Assembly (NCBI RefSeq): GCF_027853915.1
Contig: NZ_JAQGLA010000012.1
Location: 62,001-126,000, forward strand
Source: Saccharopolyspora oryzae
GTDB lineage: Bacteria > Actinomycetota > Actinomycetes > Mycobacteriales > Pseudonocardiaceae
DNA length: 64,000 bases
Direction of reading: 5' to 3'
Below, piece by piece: positions 41,476 through 50,050 of this stretch. The notes beneath the pieces are model-generated. The model had not been told where the DNA came from and made no database searches. It worked only from the letters and a program-made list of their open reading frames with translations. The position numbers and the translations under genes were made by a program. Numbering within the stretch: the stretch's first letter is position 1; every line of letters starts with the position of its first letter.

Positions 41476-41495
41476 CTCAAGAGCCTTTCTGAAGC

Positions 41496-41664
41496 CCTCG
41501 TTTTGCGTGGCGGTGCGGGTGGCGGAACCTCAGCGCCCGCCTGGACTCCGGGTGCCAACCCTTATGTATGCCAAATACACGGCGGGTTGGCCGTCCTCGC
41601 CAGGCGAACGCTGAGAACCCGCGGCGGTGCCAGCGCCGGGGTGGGCTATGCGCCTGCGGCGCAT
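41496..41664. repeat. Dispersed structured element, copy B (169 bp)
   Basis: Near-full copy of the element at 1824-1992, in the same orientation, lying between rpmE (stop 41475) and rpmF (start 41695). The inner stem is a perfect GCCAACCC/GGGTTGGC (41554-41561 with 41584-41591), in place of the GCCCGACT/AGTCGGGC pair of copy C. The end hairpin is ATGCGCC/GGCGCAT (41648-41654 with 41658-41664). Confidence 0.9.
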
Positions 41665-41694
41665 CAAAGACAGGAATTGTGGAAGGAGCGAGGA

Positions 41695-41847
41695 ATGGCA
41701 GTTCCGAAGCGGAAGATGTCGCGGAGCAACACGCGGCACCGCAGGTCGCAGTGGAAGGCGGCGGCGCCGGATCTGGTGCCCATCGTGGTCGACGGCAAGC
41801 GCCGGCTGGTGCCGCGCGCGCTCATCCGGCACTTCCACCAGGGGTGA
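41695..41847 (+). CDS. rpmF: Ribosomal protein L32, zinc-independent short form
   Basis: A 50-residue L32: [20 protein letters not shown] followed by [20 protein letters not shown] and [10 protein letters not shown]. The usual C-terminal cysteines are missing. GAAGGAG lies seven bases before the ATG. It ends the rightward zinc-starvation set and is followed at once by a strong hairpin. Confidence 0.95.
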   Translation: MAVPKRKMSRSNTRHRRSQWKAAAPDLVPIVVDGKRRLVPRALIRHFHQG

Positions 41848-41851
41848 CCCG

Positions 41852-41894
41852 CCCGGCCCGTTCCGATCACCGCGGGTGATCGGAACGGGCCGGG
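41852..41894 (+). terminator. Strong terminator after rpmF
   Basis: A perfect 20-bp stem (41852-41871 with 41875-41894, arm CCCGGCCCGTTCCGATCACC) and a 3-base loop, five bases after the rpmF stop. Confidence 0.88.
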
Positions 41895-41936
41895 GATGAG
41901 ATGGTCATCACGGCGTTTCGCGTCGTCAGGTGAGGC

Positions 41937-41955
41937 TCTCAGCTCGTTCTCAGGG
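41937..41955. promoter_or_regulatory. MprA-box-like direct repeat before mprA
   Basis: TCTCAG occurs at 41937 and again at 41948, an 11-bp step, 21 bases before the response-regulator start. The same pair at the same step is present before the PepD-like protease gene (46592 and 46603). Mycobacterial MprA binds loosely conserved direct repeats of this kind. Confidence 0.6.
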
Positions 41956-41975
41956 CCAGGGGTAAGACTGTCCCC

Positions 41976-42671
41976 ATGCGCATCCTCGTCGTCGATGACG
42001 ATCGTGCCGTGCGCGAGTCCCTCCGCCGGTCCTTGCAGTTCAACGGGTACCAGGTGGAGCTCGCCGCGGACGGTCAGCAGGCCCTGGACCAGTTGGCCGC
42101 CAGCCGGCCCGACGCCATGGTGCTCGACGTGATGATGCCCCGGCTCGACGGGCTGGAGGTCGCCCGGCGCCTCCGCAGCACCGGCGATGACCTGCCGATA
42201 CTCGTGCTCACGGCCCGGGATGCGGTCTCCGACCGGGTCGCCGGGCTCGACGCGGGCGCCGACGACTACCTGCCCAAGCCCTTCGCGCTCGAGGAGCTGC
42301 TCGCCCGGCTCCGCGCGCTGCTGCGCCGCGCCAGCCCGCCGGAAGCCGGCCTCGACGACCACCCGGCGGCGCTGCGCTTCGCCGACCTGGAGCTGGACCC
42401 CGGCACCCGCGAGGTCCGCCGCGGCGAGCGCCCGATCAGCCTCACCCGCACCGAGTTCGCCCTGCTCGAGCTGCTGATGGCGCACCCCAAGCAGGTGCTG
42501 ACCCGCAGCCGCCTGCTGGAGGACGTGTGGGGCTACGACTTCCCGACCTCGGGCAACGCCCTCGAGGTCTACATCGGATACCTGCGCCGCAAGACCGAGG
42601 CCGAGGGCGAGCCCCGGCTGATCCACACGGTCCGCGGCGTCGGCTACGTCCTCCGAGAGACACCGCCGTGA
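41976..42671 (+). CDS. mprA: OmpR-family response regulator (MprA-like)
   Basis: A 231-residue regulator. The receiver has the acidic pocket [20 protein letters not shown], the phospho-acceptor D51 in [13 protein letters not shown], and the Lys in [20 protein letters not shown]. The C-terminal winged helix has [20 protein letters not shown] and [11 protein letters not shown]. It matches the MprA envelope-stress regulators of actinobacteria, supported by the coupled kinase and a PepD-like protease 4 kb downstream. Confidence 0.9.
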   Translation: MRILVVDDDRAVRESLRRSLQFNGYQVELAADGQQALDQLAASRPDAMVLDVMMPRLDGLEVARRLRSTGDDLPILVLTARDAVSDRVAGLDAGADDYLPKPFALEELLARLRALLRRASPPEAGLDDHPAALRFADLELDPGTREVRRGERPISLTRTEFALLELLMAHPKQVLTRSRLLEDVWGYDFPTSGNALEVYIGYLRRKTEAEGEPRLIHTVRGVGYVLRETPP

Positions 42672-44098
42672 CCGTTCCCGCCCCACCCCCGCCGGACCTC
42701 GGCCCGCACCAGCCCAGGGGCCGCTTCCAGCGCGTTTCGCTGCGCAACCGGGTCACCTGGCTGGCCGCGATGTGCGTGGCGGGAGCGGTCGCACTGGTGT
42801 CGGTCGCGGCGTTCGTGACCGTGCGCGACAGCCTCTACCAGCAGCTGGACCAGAGCCTGACCGAACGCGCGGTGGAATCCGCCGAGGGGCCGCTGGTGCG
42901 CACCGCGGACCTGCAGCAGGTGCCGGTGGCCTTCTTCACCGCGACGAACTTCAAGATCAGCGTGCTGGGGTCGGACGGCTCCGAGATCGGCCCGAAGGAC
43001 CAGCGCCCGCCGCTGAGCTTCGCGGAACTCGCGGTCGCGCGCGGCGAAGCGCCGCAGTCCCTGCGCACCGACCAGCGCACCAACAGCCGCGTGGTCGCCG
43101 TGCCGACCGGGCAGAACGCCGCGCTGGTGATGTCCACGTCGCTGGACCCCACCCAGCGCACGCTCGCCCAGCTCAGCGTGGTCCTGGTCGTGATGGGCGG
43201 CGCCGGGATCCTGCTCGCCGCGGCGGCCGGAACAGCGGTGGCGCGCGCCGGGTTGCGCCCGGTGCAGCGGCTGACCGCCGCGACCGAGCGCGTGGCGCTG
43301 ACCGGTGACCTGCGCCCGATCCCGGTCGACGGCGACGACGAGCTCTCCCGCCTGACGACCAGCTTCAACGGCATGCTCAGCGCGCTTGCCGAGTCGCAGG
43401 AGCGGCAGCGCAGGCTGGTGGCCGACGCCGGGCACGAGCTGCGCACCCCGCTGACCTCGCTGCGCACCAACCTGGAACTGCTGATGGCCTCGGCACGGCC
43501 GGACGCGCCGAACCTCGCCGAGGAGGACCGGCAGGAGATGTTCGCCGACGTCCAGGCACAGGTGACCGAGCTGTCCGCGCTGGTCGGCGACCTGGTGGAG
43601 CTGGCGAGGGAGGACACCCCGCAGGCGGTGCACGAGCCGGTGGACCTGGTGGACGTGCTGGAGCGCGCGTTGAGCCGGGCCCGGCGGCGCGCGCCGCGCA
43701 CCGAGTTCGACGTGCGGGTGCAGCCCTGGGTGATGATGGGCGATGCCACCGCGCTGGAGCGAGCGGTGCTGAACCTGCTGGACAACGCCGCGAAGTGGAG
43801 TCCGGACGAGGGCCGGGTGCGGGTGGACCTGCTGCCGGACCAGAACACCGGGCAGATCGTCCTGGAGGTCGCCGACAGCGGTCCCGGCATCGCGGAGGTG
43901 GATCGGCCGTACGTCTTCGAGCGCTTCTACCGCTCGTCGGACGCGCGGACCCTGCCGGGATCCGGGCTGGGCCTGTCGATCGTCAAGCAGGTCGCGGAGC
44001 GCCACGGCGGTTCGGTCTGGGCCGGTGAAGCGCCGGAGGGCGGTGCGCTGCTGCGCATGTCCCTGCCGGGGCGCACCCCGCAGACCGAACAGCAATGA
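42668..44098 (+). CDS. mprB: Sensor histidine kinase (MprB-like)
   Basis: A 476-residue membrane kinase. It has transmembrane helices at about 30-52 and 166-193 around an extracytoplasmic sensor, a HAMP segment, the dimerisation H-box [16 protein letters not shown] with phospho-acceptor H256, and the ATPase motifs [19 protein letters not shown] and [18 protein letters not shown]. The GTG start overlaps the regulator stop by 4 bp. It probably senses envelope stress and phosphorylates the partner regulator. Confidence 0.92.
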   Translation: MTVPAPPPPDLGPHQPRGRFQRVSLRNRVTWLAAMCVAGAVALVSVAAFVTVRDSLYQQLDQSLTERAVESAEGPLVRTADLQQVPVAFFTATNFKISVLGSDGSEIGPKDQRPPLSFAELAVARGEAPQSLRTDQRTNSRVVAVPTGQNAALVMSTSLDPTQRTLAQLSVVLVVMGGAGILLAAAAGTAVARAGLRPVQRLTAATERVALTGDLRPIPVDGDDELSRLTTSFNGMLSALAESQERQRRLVADAGHELRTPLTSLRTNLELLMASARPDAPNLAEEDRQEMFADVQAQVTELSALVGDLVELAREDTPQAVHEPVDLVDVLERALSRARRRAPRTEFDVRVQPWVMMGDATALERAVLNLLDNAAKWSPDEGRVRVDLLPDQNTGQIVLEVADSGPGIAEVDRPYVFERFYRSSDARTLPGSGLGLSIVKQVAERHGGSVWAGEAPEGGALLRMSLPGRTPQTEQQ

Positions 44099-44199
44099 AC
44101 AGCAATCCCCCAGCAGAGGTAGACCCACGCCACACTTCTGTGTATCACCCGTTCAGGTAGTGTTGGTTCTTGTTCGGTCGTGATCTCAAAGGGGTGGGT

Positions 44200-45018
44200 G
44201 TGCTCGCACGGCAGCGCCAGGAAGTGATCCTCGACGAAGTGCGGCGCACCGGCGCGGTGCAGGTCGGTGACCTGGTGCTGCGGCTCGGCGTGTCGGACAT
44301 GACGATCCGCCGGGACCTCGACGCGCTGGCCCGCCGCGGCCTGGTGGAGAAGGTCTACGGCGGCGCGACCTCGGTGATCGGCCGCAGCACCGACGAGCCC
44401 GGCTTCGAGGCCAAGTCGGTGCGCCAGCTCGCCGAGAAGGAAGCCATCGCCGCGCTCGCCGCCCAGCAGGTCCAGCCGGGCACGGCGATCGGGCTGTCCG
44501 CGGGCACCACGACCTGGACGATGGCCCGCCACCTCGACGACGTCGCGGACCTGACCGCGGTGACCAACTCGGTCCGCGTGGCCGATGCCCTGCAGAGACG
44601 CGGTCGCACCGACCGCACCGTGGTGCTCACCGGCGGGGTGCGGACCCCGTCGGACGCGCTGGTCGGACCGGTCGCGGTGCAGGCGCTGCGCTCGCTGCAC
44701 CTGGACATGGTCTTCCTCGGCGTGCACGGCATGGCGCCCCGCGCGGGCTTCACGACGCCGAACCTCAACGAGGGCGAGACGAACCGCGCGCTGGCCGAGG
44801 CGGCCGGCCGGCTGGTGGTGGTCGCCGACAGCTCCAAGTGGTCGACCGTCGGGATCTCCACGATCGTCGACTTCGACGAAGTCGATCTGCTGATCAGCGA
44901 CCAGGGCCTGCCCGCCGAAGCCAGGCAGCTGCTGGGCGAGCACCTGGACCTGGAGCTGGCGGATCCCGAAGGCGCCGAGGAGGAGTCCGTTCGGCGGGGC
45001 ACTGTGGAGGGGCTTTGA
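44200..45018 (+). CDS. DeoR-family transcriptional regulator
   Basis: A 272-residue DeoR/GlpR-type repressor. The N-terminal helix-turn-helix has RQEVILDEVRRTGAVQVGDL and LGVSDMTIRRDLDALARRGL; the sugar-phosphate domain has IGLSAGTTTWTMARHL and VFLGVHGMAPRAGFTTPNLN. The GTG at 44200 follows AAAGGGG. Its stop overlaps the galT TTG start by 4 bp, so it is likely the galactose-pathway regulator. Confidence 0.9.
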   Translation: MLARQRQEVILDEVRRTGAVQVGDLVLRLGVSDMTIRRDLDALARRGLVEKVYGGATSVIGRSTDEPGFEAKSVRQLAEKEAIAALAAQQVQPGTAIGLSAGTTTWTMARHLDDVADLTAVTNSVRVADALQRRGRTDRTVVLTGGVRTPSDALVGPVAVQALRSLHLDMVFLGVHGMAPRAGFTTPNLNEGETNRALAEAAGRLVVVADSSKWSTVGISTIVDFDEVDLLISDQGLPAEARQLLGEHLDLELADPEGAEEESVRRGTVEGL

Positions 45019-46091
45019 AGCGCACGGTTGGCCGGCTGGCCGACGGCCGGGAGATCATCTACTTCGACACCGACCCGGCGCAGGTCAGGGAGGCCGTCGA
45101 CACCCGCGAGCTGCCGCCGCAGGCCCCGGCCTCGGAGATGCGGCGGGATCCGCTGACCGGCGAGTGGGTGGCGATCGCCGCGCACCGGCAGTCGCGGATC
45201 TACAAGCCGCCGGCCGAGATGTGCCCGCTGTGCCCGAGCGCTCCGGGGCGGCCCAGCGAGATCCCGGAAGCGGACTACGACGTGGTGGTCTTCGAGAACC
45301 AGTTCCCGTCGTTCGCGCAGGGGATCCCCGGCGAGGAGTCCACTGTGGAGGGCATGCCGATGGTGCCGTCCGCGCCGGCGACCGGCCGCTGCGAGGTGGT
45401 CTGCTTCACCTCCGACCACAACTCCTCGTTCAGCGCGCTCAGTCCTTCGCAGGTGCGCGGTGTCGTGGACGTCTGGGCCGACCGGACCGCGGCGCTGGCC
45501 GAAACCCCCGGTGTGGAGCAGGTCTTCTGCTTCGAGAACCGCGGCGAGGAGATCGGCGTGACGCTGCACCACCCGCACGGCCAGATCTACGGGTACCCGT
45601 TCGTCACGCCGAAGACCGGCAAGATGCTGCGGGTCGCCGAGGAGTACATGGCGCAGCACGGTCGTCACGTGCAGGCCGACGTCCTGGCCGCGGAACGCGC
45701 TTCCAAGCGGCGGGTGGTCGTCGACTCCGAGCACTGGACGGCCTACGTCCCGGCGGCCGCGCGCTGGCCGGTCGAGGTGCACGTGGTGCCGCACCGGAAG
45801 GTGCCGGACATCGCGGCCCTCACCGACGCCGAGCGCGACGACTTCGCGACGACCTACCTGGACGTCCTGCGCCGCCTCGACGGCCTCTACGACGGTCCGC
45901 TGCCCTACATCGCCGCCTGGCACCAGGCCCCGGTTCGCGTGGGCCGGGACCTGTCCTGGCTGCACCTGGAGCTGTTCTCGGTGCGGCGCAGCGCGGACAA
46001 GCTGAAGTACCTGGCCGGTTCCGAATCCGGCATGGCGGTCTGGATCAACGACGTCACCCCCGAACAGATCGCCGACCGGCTCCGGGGGTGA
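45015..46091 (+). CDS. galT: Galactose-1-phosphate uridylyltransferase
   Basis: A 358-residue HIT-superfamily enzyme that swaps UMP between UDP-glucose and galactose-1-phosphate in the Leloir pathway. It has MCPLCPSAPGRPSEIP at the N-terminal zinc region, VVVFENQFPSFAQ, and the active-site motif TLHHPHGQIYGYPF with the uridylylated His in HPH. The start is TTG at 45015 in a TTGA overlap with the regulator. No galE or galK follows, so the pathway is completed elsewhere; galU is in the window at 53782. Confidence 0.95.
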   Translation: MKRTVGRLADGREIIYFDTDPAQVREAVDTRELPPQAPASEMRRDPLTGEWVAIAAHRQSRIYKPPAEMCPLCPSAPGRPSEIPEADYDVVVFENQFPSFAQGIPGEESTVEGMPMVPSAPATGRCEVVCFTSDHNSSFSALSPSQVRGVVDVWADRTAALAETPGVEQVFCFENRGEEIGVTLHHPHGQIYGYPFVTPKTGKMLRVAEEYMAQHGRHVQADVLAAERASKRRVVVDSEHWTAYVPAAARWPVEVHVVPHRKVPDIAALTDAERDDFATTYLDVLRRLDGLYDGPLPYIAAWHQAPVRVGRDLSWLHLELFSVRRSADKLKYLAGSESGMAVWINDVTPEQIADRLRG

Positions 46092-46157
46092 CGGCGCGGC
46101 CGGCGATTCGTCCGATTGCGGGTGGACGATCGGCTCGCCGACCGTGAGCATGTCCGC

Positions 46158-46505
46158 ATGGAAATCCAGGGCGTGACGGTGGGGCTCCCGGTCGGCGATC
46201 TCCCCCGGGCGGTGGAGTGGTACCAGCGCGTTTTCGCGCTCTCCGAACCCGATCTCGAACCGGCGGACGGGGTGGTGGAGTTCCAGCTCGGCTCGATCTG
46301 GCTGCAGCTCGGCGAAGAACCGACCGCTCGTTCCGGTGCTGAGGTCGTGACCCGCTTCAGCGTCGCGGACGCCGCGGCCGAGCGGGAGCGCTTGGCCGCG
46401 CTCGGCGTCGACGTCGGCCCGCTCGAGCACGTCCCGGATGCGGTGGACTACTTCGACTTCCGCGATCCCTACGGCAACCAGCTCAGCCTGTACACCGAGC
46501 TGTAG
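46158..46505 (+). CDS. VOC-family (glyoxalase-like) protein
   Basis: A 115-residue vicinal oxygen chelate protein: VTVGLPVGDLPRAVEWYQRV at the N-terminus, VVEFQLGSIWLQLGEE and the C-terminal YFDFRDPYGNQLSLYTEL. Of the usual metal ligands only the Glu near the end is clear, so metal use is uncertain. ATG at 46158. Function unknown. Confidence 0.82.
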   Translation: MEIQGVTVGLPVGDLPRAVEWYQRVFALSEPDLEPADGVVEFQLGSIWLQLGEEPTARSGAEVVTRFSVADAAAERERLAALGVDVGPLEHVPDAVDYFDFRDPYGNQLSLYTEL

Positions 46506-46591
46506 TCCGGGCCCGACGGGTTCTCGGAGTACCGCGCCCGCCGCAGCGCGGCGAAGATCACAGCGAGCTTTGGGGTTTGTCCACAGCTCGG

Positions 46592-46610
46592 TCTCAGGCA
46601 CTTCTCAGCC
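46592..46610. promoter_or_regulatory. MprA-box-like direct repeat before the PepD-like protease
   Basis: TCTCAGGC at 46592 and TCTCAGCC at 46603 repeat with the same 11-bp step as the pair before mprA at 41937. It lies 21 bases before the protease ATG at 46631. Confidence 0.6.
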
Positions 46611-46630
46611 GCGTGGAGCAAAGTGGAGTC

Positions 46631-48100
46631 ATGACCGATCACACCCCGGGTTCCGGCGGCCAGCCGGAAGAACCGACGCCGCAGACCGAGGGCAGTCCTG
46701 CGGGCACCGGCGACACGCCGCCTGCCGGGGTGCCGCAGCAGCAGCCACAACAACCGCAGGCGCAGCAGTCGGATCCCGCCCAGTCGCACGCGACGCCGCA
46801 ACCGGAGGGCCAGCAGCCCTACGGTGCGCAGCAAACCGAGCCAGCGCGCCCGTACTCGCCCCAGCAGTACGCGGCGCAGCAGGAGGGCCAGCCGTCGTAC
46901 GGGCCGTCGGAGAACCAGCAGTCGTACGCGGCGCAGGGAGCAACGCCGCACGCGACGCAGCAGTTCCCGCAGCACGCGCCCTGGCCCTCCGCCGGTGGGC
47001 ACACCGCGGTGCAGCCGGGGCCGCACCAGGCCCACGGCCGCCGCGGTGGGCTCGTCGCCGGCGTGGCCGCGCTCGCGCTGGTGTGCGGTCTGGTCGGCGG
47101 TGGCGTCGGCGGGTTCGTGGGCTACCAGTTCGGCGGCGATCGGTCCCCAGGCGTCACGTCGCTGGACCAGCCGCGCCCGGCGCGCAGCGTCAACAACGCG
47201 CCGCAGGGCTCGGTGCAGCAGGTCGCGCAGAAGGTGCTGCCCAGCGTCGTCCAGCTGCAGATGGTCACCTCGCGCGGCGCCGGTGAGGGATCCGGCATCG
47301 TGCTCAGCCAGGACGGCTACATCCTGACCAACAACCACGTGGTGAGCGGCGACGGCTCCGGCGGTCGGCTCACCGCGCAGTTCCACGACGGGCGCACCGC
47401 GCAGGTCCGGGTGATCGGCACCGACCCGAAGTCCGACCTCGCCGTGGTCAAGGCCGACAACATCAGCGGGCTCACCCCGGCCGAGCTGGGGCGCAGCGAC
47501 GACCTGCCGGTCGGCGCTCCGGTGGTGGCCATCGGCTCGCCGTTCGGCCTGTCCGGAACCGTGACCAGCGGCATCATCAGCGCCAAGGACCGCCCGGTGC
47601 GGGCCGGCGGCGAGTCGGGCAGCGAGGACACCGTCCTCAACGCGCTGCAGACCGACGCCGCGATCAACCCGGGCAACTCCGGCGGTCCGCTGGTCGACGT
47701 GGACGGCAACGTGGTCGGCATCAACTCGGCGATCTACAGCCCCGGCAACGGCCAGGGCCAGGCCGGATCGGTGGGCCTCGGCTTCGCGATCCCGATCGAC
47801 CAGGCCAAGCGCATCGCCACCGAGCTGAAGGACCACGGGTCGGCCACCCAGAGCACGCTCGGCGTGCTGATCGGCGCCGGCGACCAGCCGGGAGCACTGG
47901 TCCGCAACGTCGTGCCGGGTGGCCCCGCCGAACAGGCCGGGATCCGCAACGGTGACCTGATCACCAAGGTGGACGACCGGCCGATCCAGGACCCCGACTC
48001 GTTGGTGGCAGCGGTTCGCTCGCACGCCCCGGGCGACCGCGTCAAGATCACCATCGGCGGGGACCGCACCGTGGACGCCACGCTCGCCGGACAGGGGTGA
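46631..48100 (+). CDS. HtrA/PepD-type membrane-anchored serine protease with PDZ domain
   Basis: A 489-residue protein. Residues 1-138 are a cytosolic Gln/Pro-rich tail, a single membrane helix lies at about 141-168, and a trypsin-like domain follows with the triad H236 (LTNNHVV), D269 (PKSDLAVVK) and S350 (NPGNSGGPLV). A C-terminal PDZ domain (about 405-485) has VVPGGPAEQAGIRNGDLITK. It is an extracytoplasmic quality-control protease like mycobacterial PepD, whose gene is MprAB-controlled; the shared TCTCAG repeats support the same wiring here. Confidence 0.93.
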   Translation: MTDHTPGSGGQPEEPTPQTEGSPAGTGDTPPAGVPQQQPQQPQAQQSDPAQSHATPQPEGQQPYGAQQTEPARPYSPQQYAAQQEGQPSYGPSENQQSYAAQGATPHATQQFPQHAPWPSAGGHTAVQPGPHQAHGRRGGLVAGVAALALVCGLVGGGVGGFVGYQFGGDRSPGVTSLDQPRPARSVNNAPQGSVQQVAQKVLPSVVQLQMVTSRGAGEGSGIVLSQDGYILTNNHVVSGDGSGGRLTAQFHDGRTAQVRVIGTDPKSDLAVVKADNISGLTPAELGRSDDLPVGAPVVAIGSPFGLSGTVTSGIISAKDRPVRAGGESGSEDTVLNALQTDAAINPGNSGGPLVDVDGNVVGINSAIYSPGNGQGQAGSVGLGFAIPIDQAKRIATELKDHGSATQSTLGVLIGAGDQPGALVRNVVPGGPAEQAGIRNGDLITKVDDRPIQDPDSLVAAVRSHAPGDRVKITIGGDRTVDATLAGQG

Positions 48101-48225
48101 CCGAGCCCGCGGCCCGGCACCGCCGGGCCGCGTCCCAACCGTCGACCGCCCACCGGGCTGGCCCTGCCCCCTCCGTGCCCCCGGAGCGGTCGACGGTTGG
48201 TTTAACGGTTTCCAGTGGCTAGTTT

Positions 48226-48386
48226 GCTTGACGGTGCAAGTAGCGGAACCTCAGCGCCCGCCTGGACTGCGGGTGCCCGACTTTATGTATGCCAATACAC
48301 GGCAGTCGGGCCGTCCTCGCCAGGTGAACGCTGAGAACCCGCGGCGGTGCCGGTTGCGGGGGTGGGCTATTCGCCTGGCGGCGAAT
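48226..48386. repeat. Dispersed structured element, copy C (161 bp)
   Basis: Third near-full copy, same orientation. The inner stem is a perfect GCCCGACT/AGTCGGGC (48275-48282 with 48304-48311), and the end hairpin is ATTCGCC/GGCGAAT (48369-48375 with 48380-48386), a paired change from ATGCGCC/GGCGCAT in copies A and B. The first 20 bases are the least conserved part. It occupies the gap between the protease and mogA. Confidence 0.9.
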
Positions 48387-48649
48387 ACAAGCAAAAGATC
48401 AAGAACAAAGATCAAGAACAAGAACGAGATCGAGGCTTCGGCCGTGAGGTCGAGGCAACTTCGGGGCGCAGCGTTGCGTGTCTGGGGCAGGACCGGGTTC
48501 GGTGACTGGGCCGCTGTTGGGTGGTCGGGTTTTTTGGGATGGGGAGGAACATGTCGGACGGGATTCGCTTGGTGGGGCGTCGGGGTTTGACCGAAGTCAC
48601 GGACTCGCTTGATCTGACCAGCCCGCCCCTTGGCACTACGGTTACCGAC

Positions 48650-49150
48650 ATGGAACGCAGCGCGCAGCGTTTGGGACGGGCCCTGGTGGTCGTGGTGGAC
48701 GACCGTGTCGCACAGGGCGAGCAGGAAGACAACATCGGTCCGCTGGTGACCGAGTTGCTGGAAGAGGCCGGGTTCATCGTCGACGGAACCGTCGCGGTCG
48801 CCGGTGAAGCGGTGGACATCCGCAACGCGCTGAACACCGCGGTGATCGGCGGCGTGGACGTGGTGATCACCGTCGGCGGCACCGGTGTGTCGCCGCGGGA
48901 CGTCACCCCGGACGCCACGGCCGGCGTCCTGGACCGCCCGATCCCGGGCATCGCGGAAGCCCTCCGCGCGTCCGGCCTGGCAGCAGGCGCGGTCGAAGCG
49001 GGCGTCTCGCGAGGCCTGGTCGGAGTCTCCGGCAGCACCCTGGTGGTCAACCTCGCAGGCTCCCGAGCCTCGGTCCGGGACGGCATGGCCACCCTGACCC
49101 CCCTGGTGACCCACGTCATCGAACAACTCTCAGGCCTCGAAACGGCCTGA
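48650..49150 (+). CDS. mogA: Molybdopterin adenylyltransferase (MogA/MoaB family)
   Basis: A 166-residue MoCF-domain protein that adenylylates molybdopterin. It has RALVVVVDDRVAQGEQEDNI, the motif VVITVGGTGVSPRDVTPDAT and PIPGIAEALRASG. The start at 48650 gives the usual family length; a TACGGT -10-like element seven bases upstream suggests a leaderless transcript. An in-frame ATG at 48551 has a strong GGAGG and would add 33 residues, so it remains possible. The stop lies in the 53-bp direct repeat. Confidence 0.88.
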   Translation: MERSAQRLGRALVVVVDDRVAQGEQEDNIGPLVTELLEEAGFIVDGTVAVAGEAVDIRNALNTAVIGGVDVVITVGGTGVSPRDVTPDATAGVLDRPIPGIAEALRASGLAAGAVEAGVSRGLVGVSGSTLVVNLAGSRASVRDGMATLTPLVTHVIEQLSGLETA

Positions 49151-49195
49151 CCGACGAGAAGAAGCGGTGGCGGCTCAGCACAGAGCCGCCACCGC
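49143..49195. repeat. 53-bp direct repeat, left copy (truncated terminator)
   Basis: 52 of 53 bases match 50546-50598; the single difference is A at 49182. It begins in the last codons of mogA and includes the stop. The stem arm at 49155-49176 has only a 13-base partner (49183-49195); the remaining right arm is lost. Confidence 0.95.
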
Positions 49196-49231
49196 CTTGT
49201 CAGTGACCAACTGCACACTGAGCGTCATGAT

Positions 49232-50050
49232 TTGTCGACGATCAGTGACTGCTTTGGTCCGATGGCCTCAGCCGTAGCGCAAGCCCTGGCGCGCGTGGAC
49301 GAGGCGCTTGAAAAACTTGAAACAGGGCGGGACGAGGTGGCCCGAGCACAGGCGTGCTTGGACGAAGGTGGTCAACCGAATGGGCTGGGGGTCCTTCTCG
49401 GCTCTACCGATGACGAGGCCCAGACGGCTCTCGTTCGTGTCGACCAGGCTGCGAATGATCTCGTCCGCATCCACCAAATACTTGGCCGGATTCGCGAGCT
49501 CGTCATTGCGTGGCGGCAGCTGGTTGCGGGGACGAACACCGCTGGTGGTGGAGAAGGGCGGACAGCCTCTCCGCATCCTCTGGAGCGCGCGAAGCCTCAT
49601 GGACAGCTACGTTCAGGTGCTGTCAATACGGCTTAATGGGCCGACGAGGTGCGTACGAAGATCGAGCACCTCAAGCCGACAGTAGGGCTCGCGTTCGACT
49701 TGGAGGGAAACCCCGAGCTCGTCGATCGGGATTTGCGGAGCGAGCAGGGCGCCGAGGCCTCCGAAATCGATCGCTTCCTGCGGAACAGCCCTCGTTTTCC
49801 AAGGCAACGTCGGGGGGATGTGCCGATAGCGGCCGCTGCTCATGTGGAAGCGAAGGTTGCGATGGAGATGCGAAAGCGAGGCATTCGACATCTCGTCCTG
49901 GTGATCAACAATCCGCGAGGGGTCTGTCGCGGTGACTGGGGATGTGGTCCGGCCGTTCGGGCTATCCTGCCGCGCGGGCACTCGATCACGGTGTGGGTGC
50001 CCGGCGCCGCCGTACGATATGAGCTGCACGGAGGGAGCCCGACATCATGA
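49232..50050 (+). pseudogene. DddA-like (SCP1.201) deaminase toxin, interrupted by one in-frame TAA
   Basis: One reading frame from TTG 49232 to the stop at 50048-50050 has a single internal TAA at 49634-49636. The first part (134 residues) is a helical N-terminal domain (ARVDEALEKLETGRDEVARA) and Gly-rich linker of the type that precedes these deaminases. The second part carries the deaminase with AHVEAKVAMEMRKRG (zinc His and catalytic Glu, HVE at 49841), LVLVINNPRGVCRGDWGCGP and the ILPRGHSITVWVPG strand. It would deaminate cytosine in DNA if expressed. A GTG at 49649 could restart translation of the catalytic part. The immunity gene follows with a 4-bp overlap. Confidence 0.78.

Noticed and set aside
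41228-41492. Extension of the CobW-like protein through rpmE as a real C-terminal domain
   Set aside because: The translation in this frame is Pro/Arg-rich shadow sequence of the clear L31 gene. The read-through depends on the length of the G tract.
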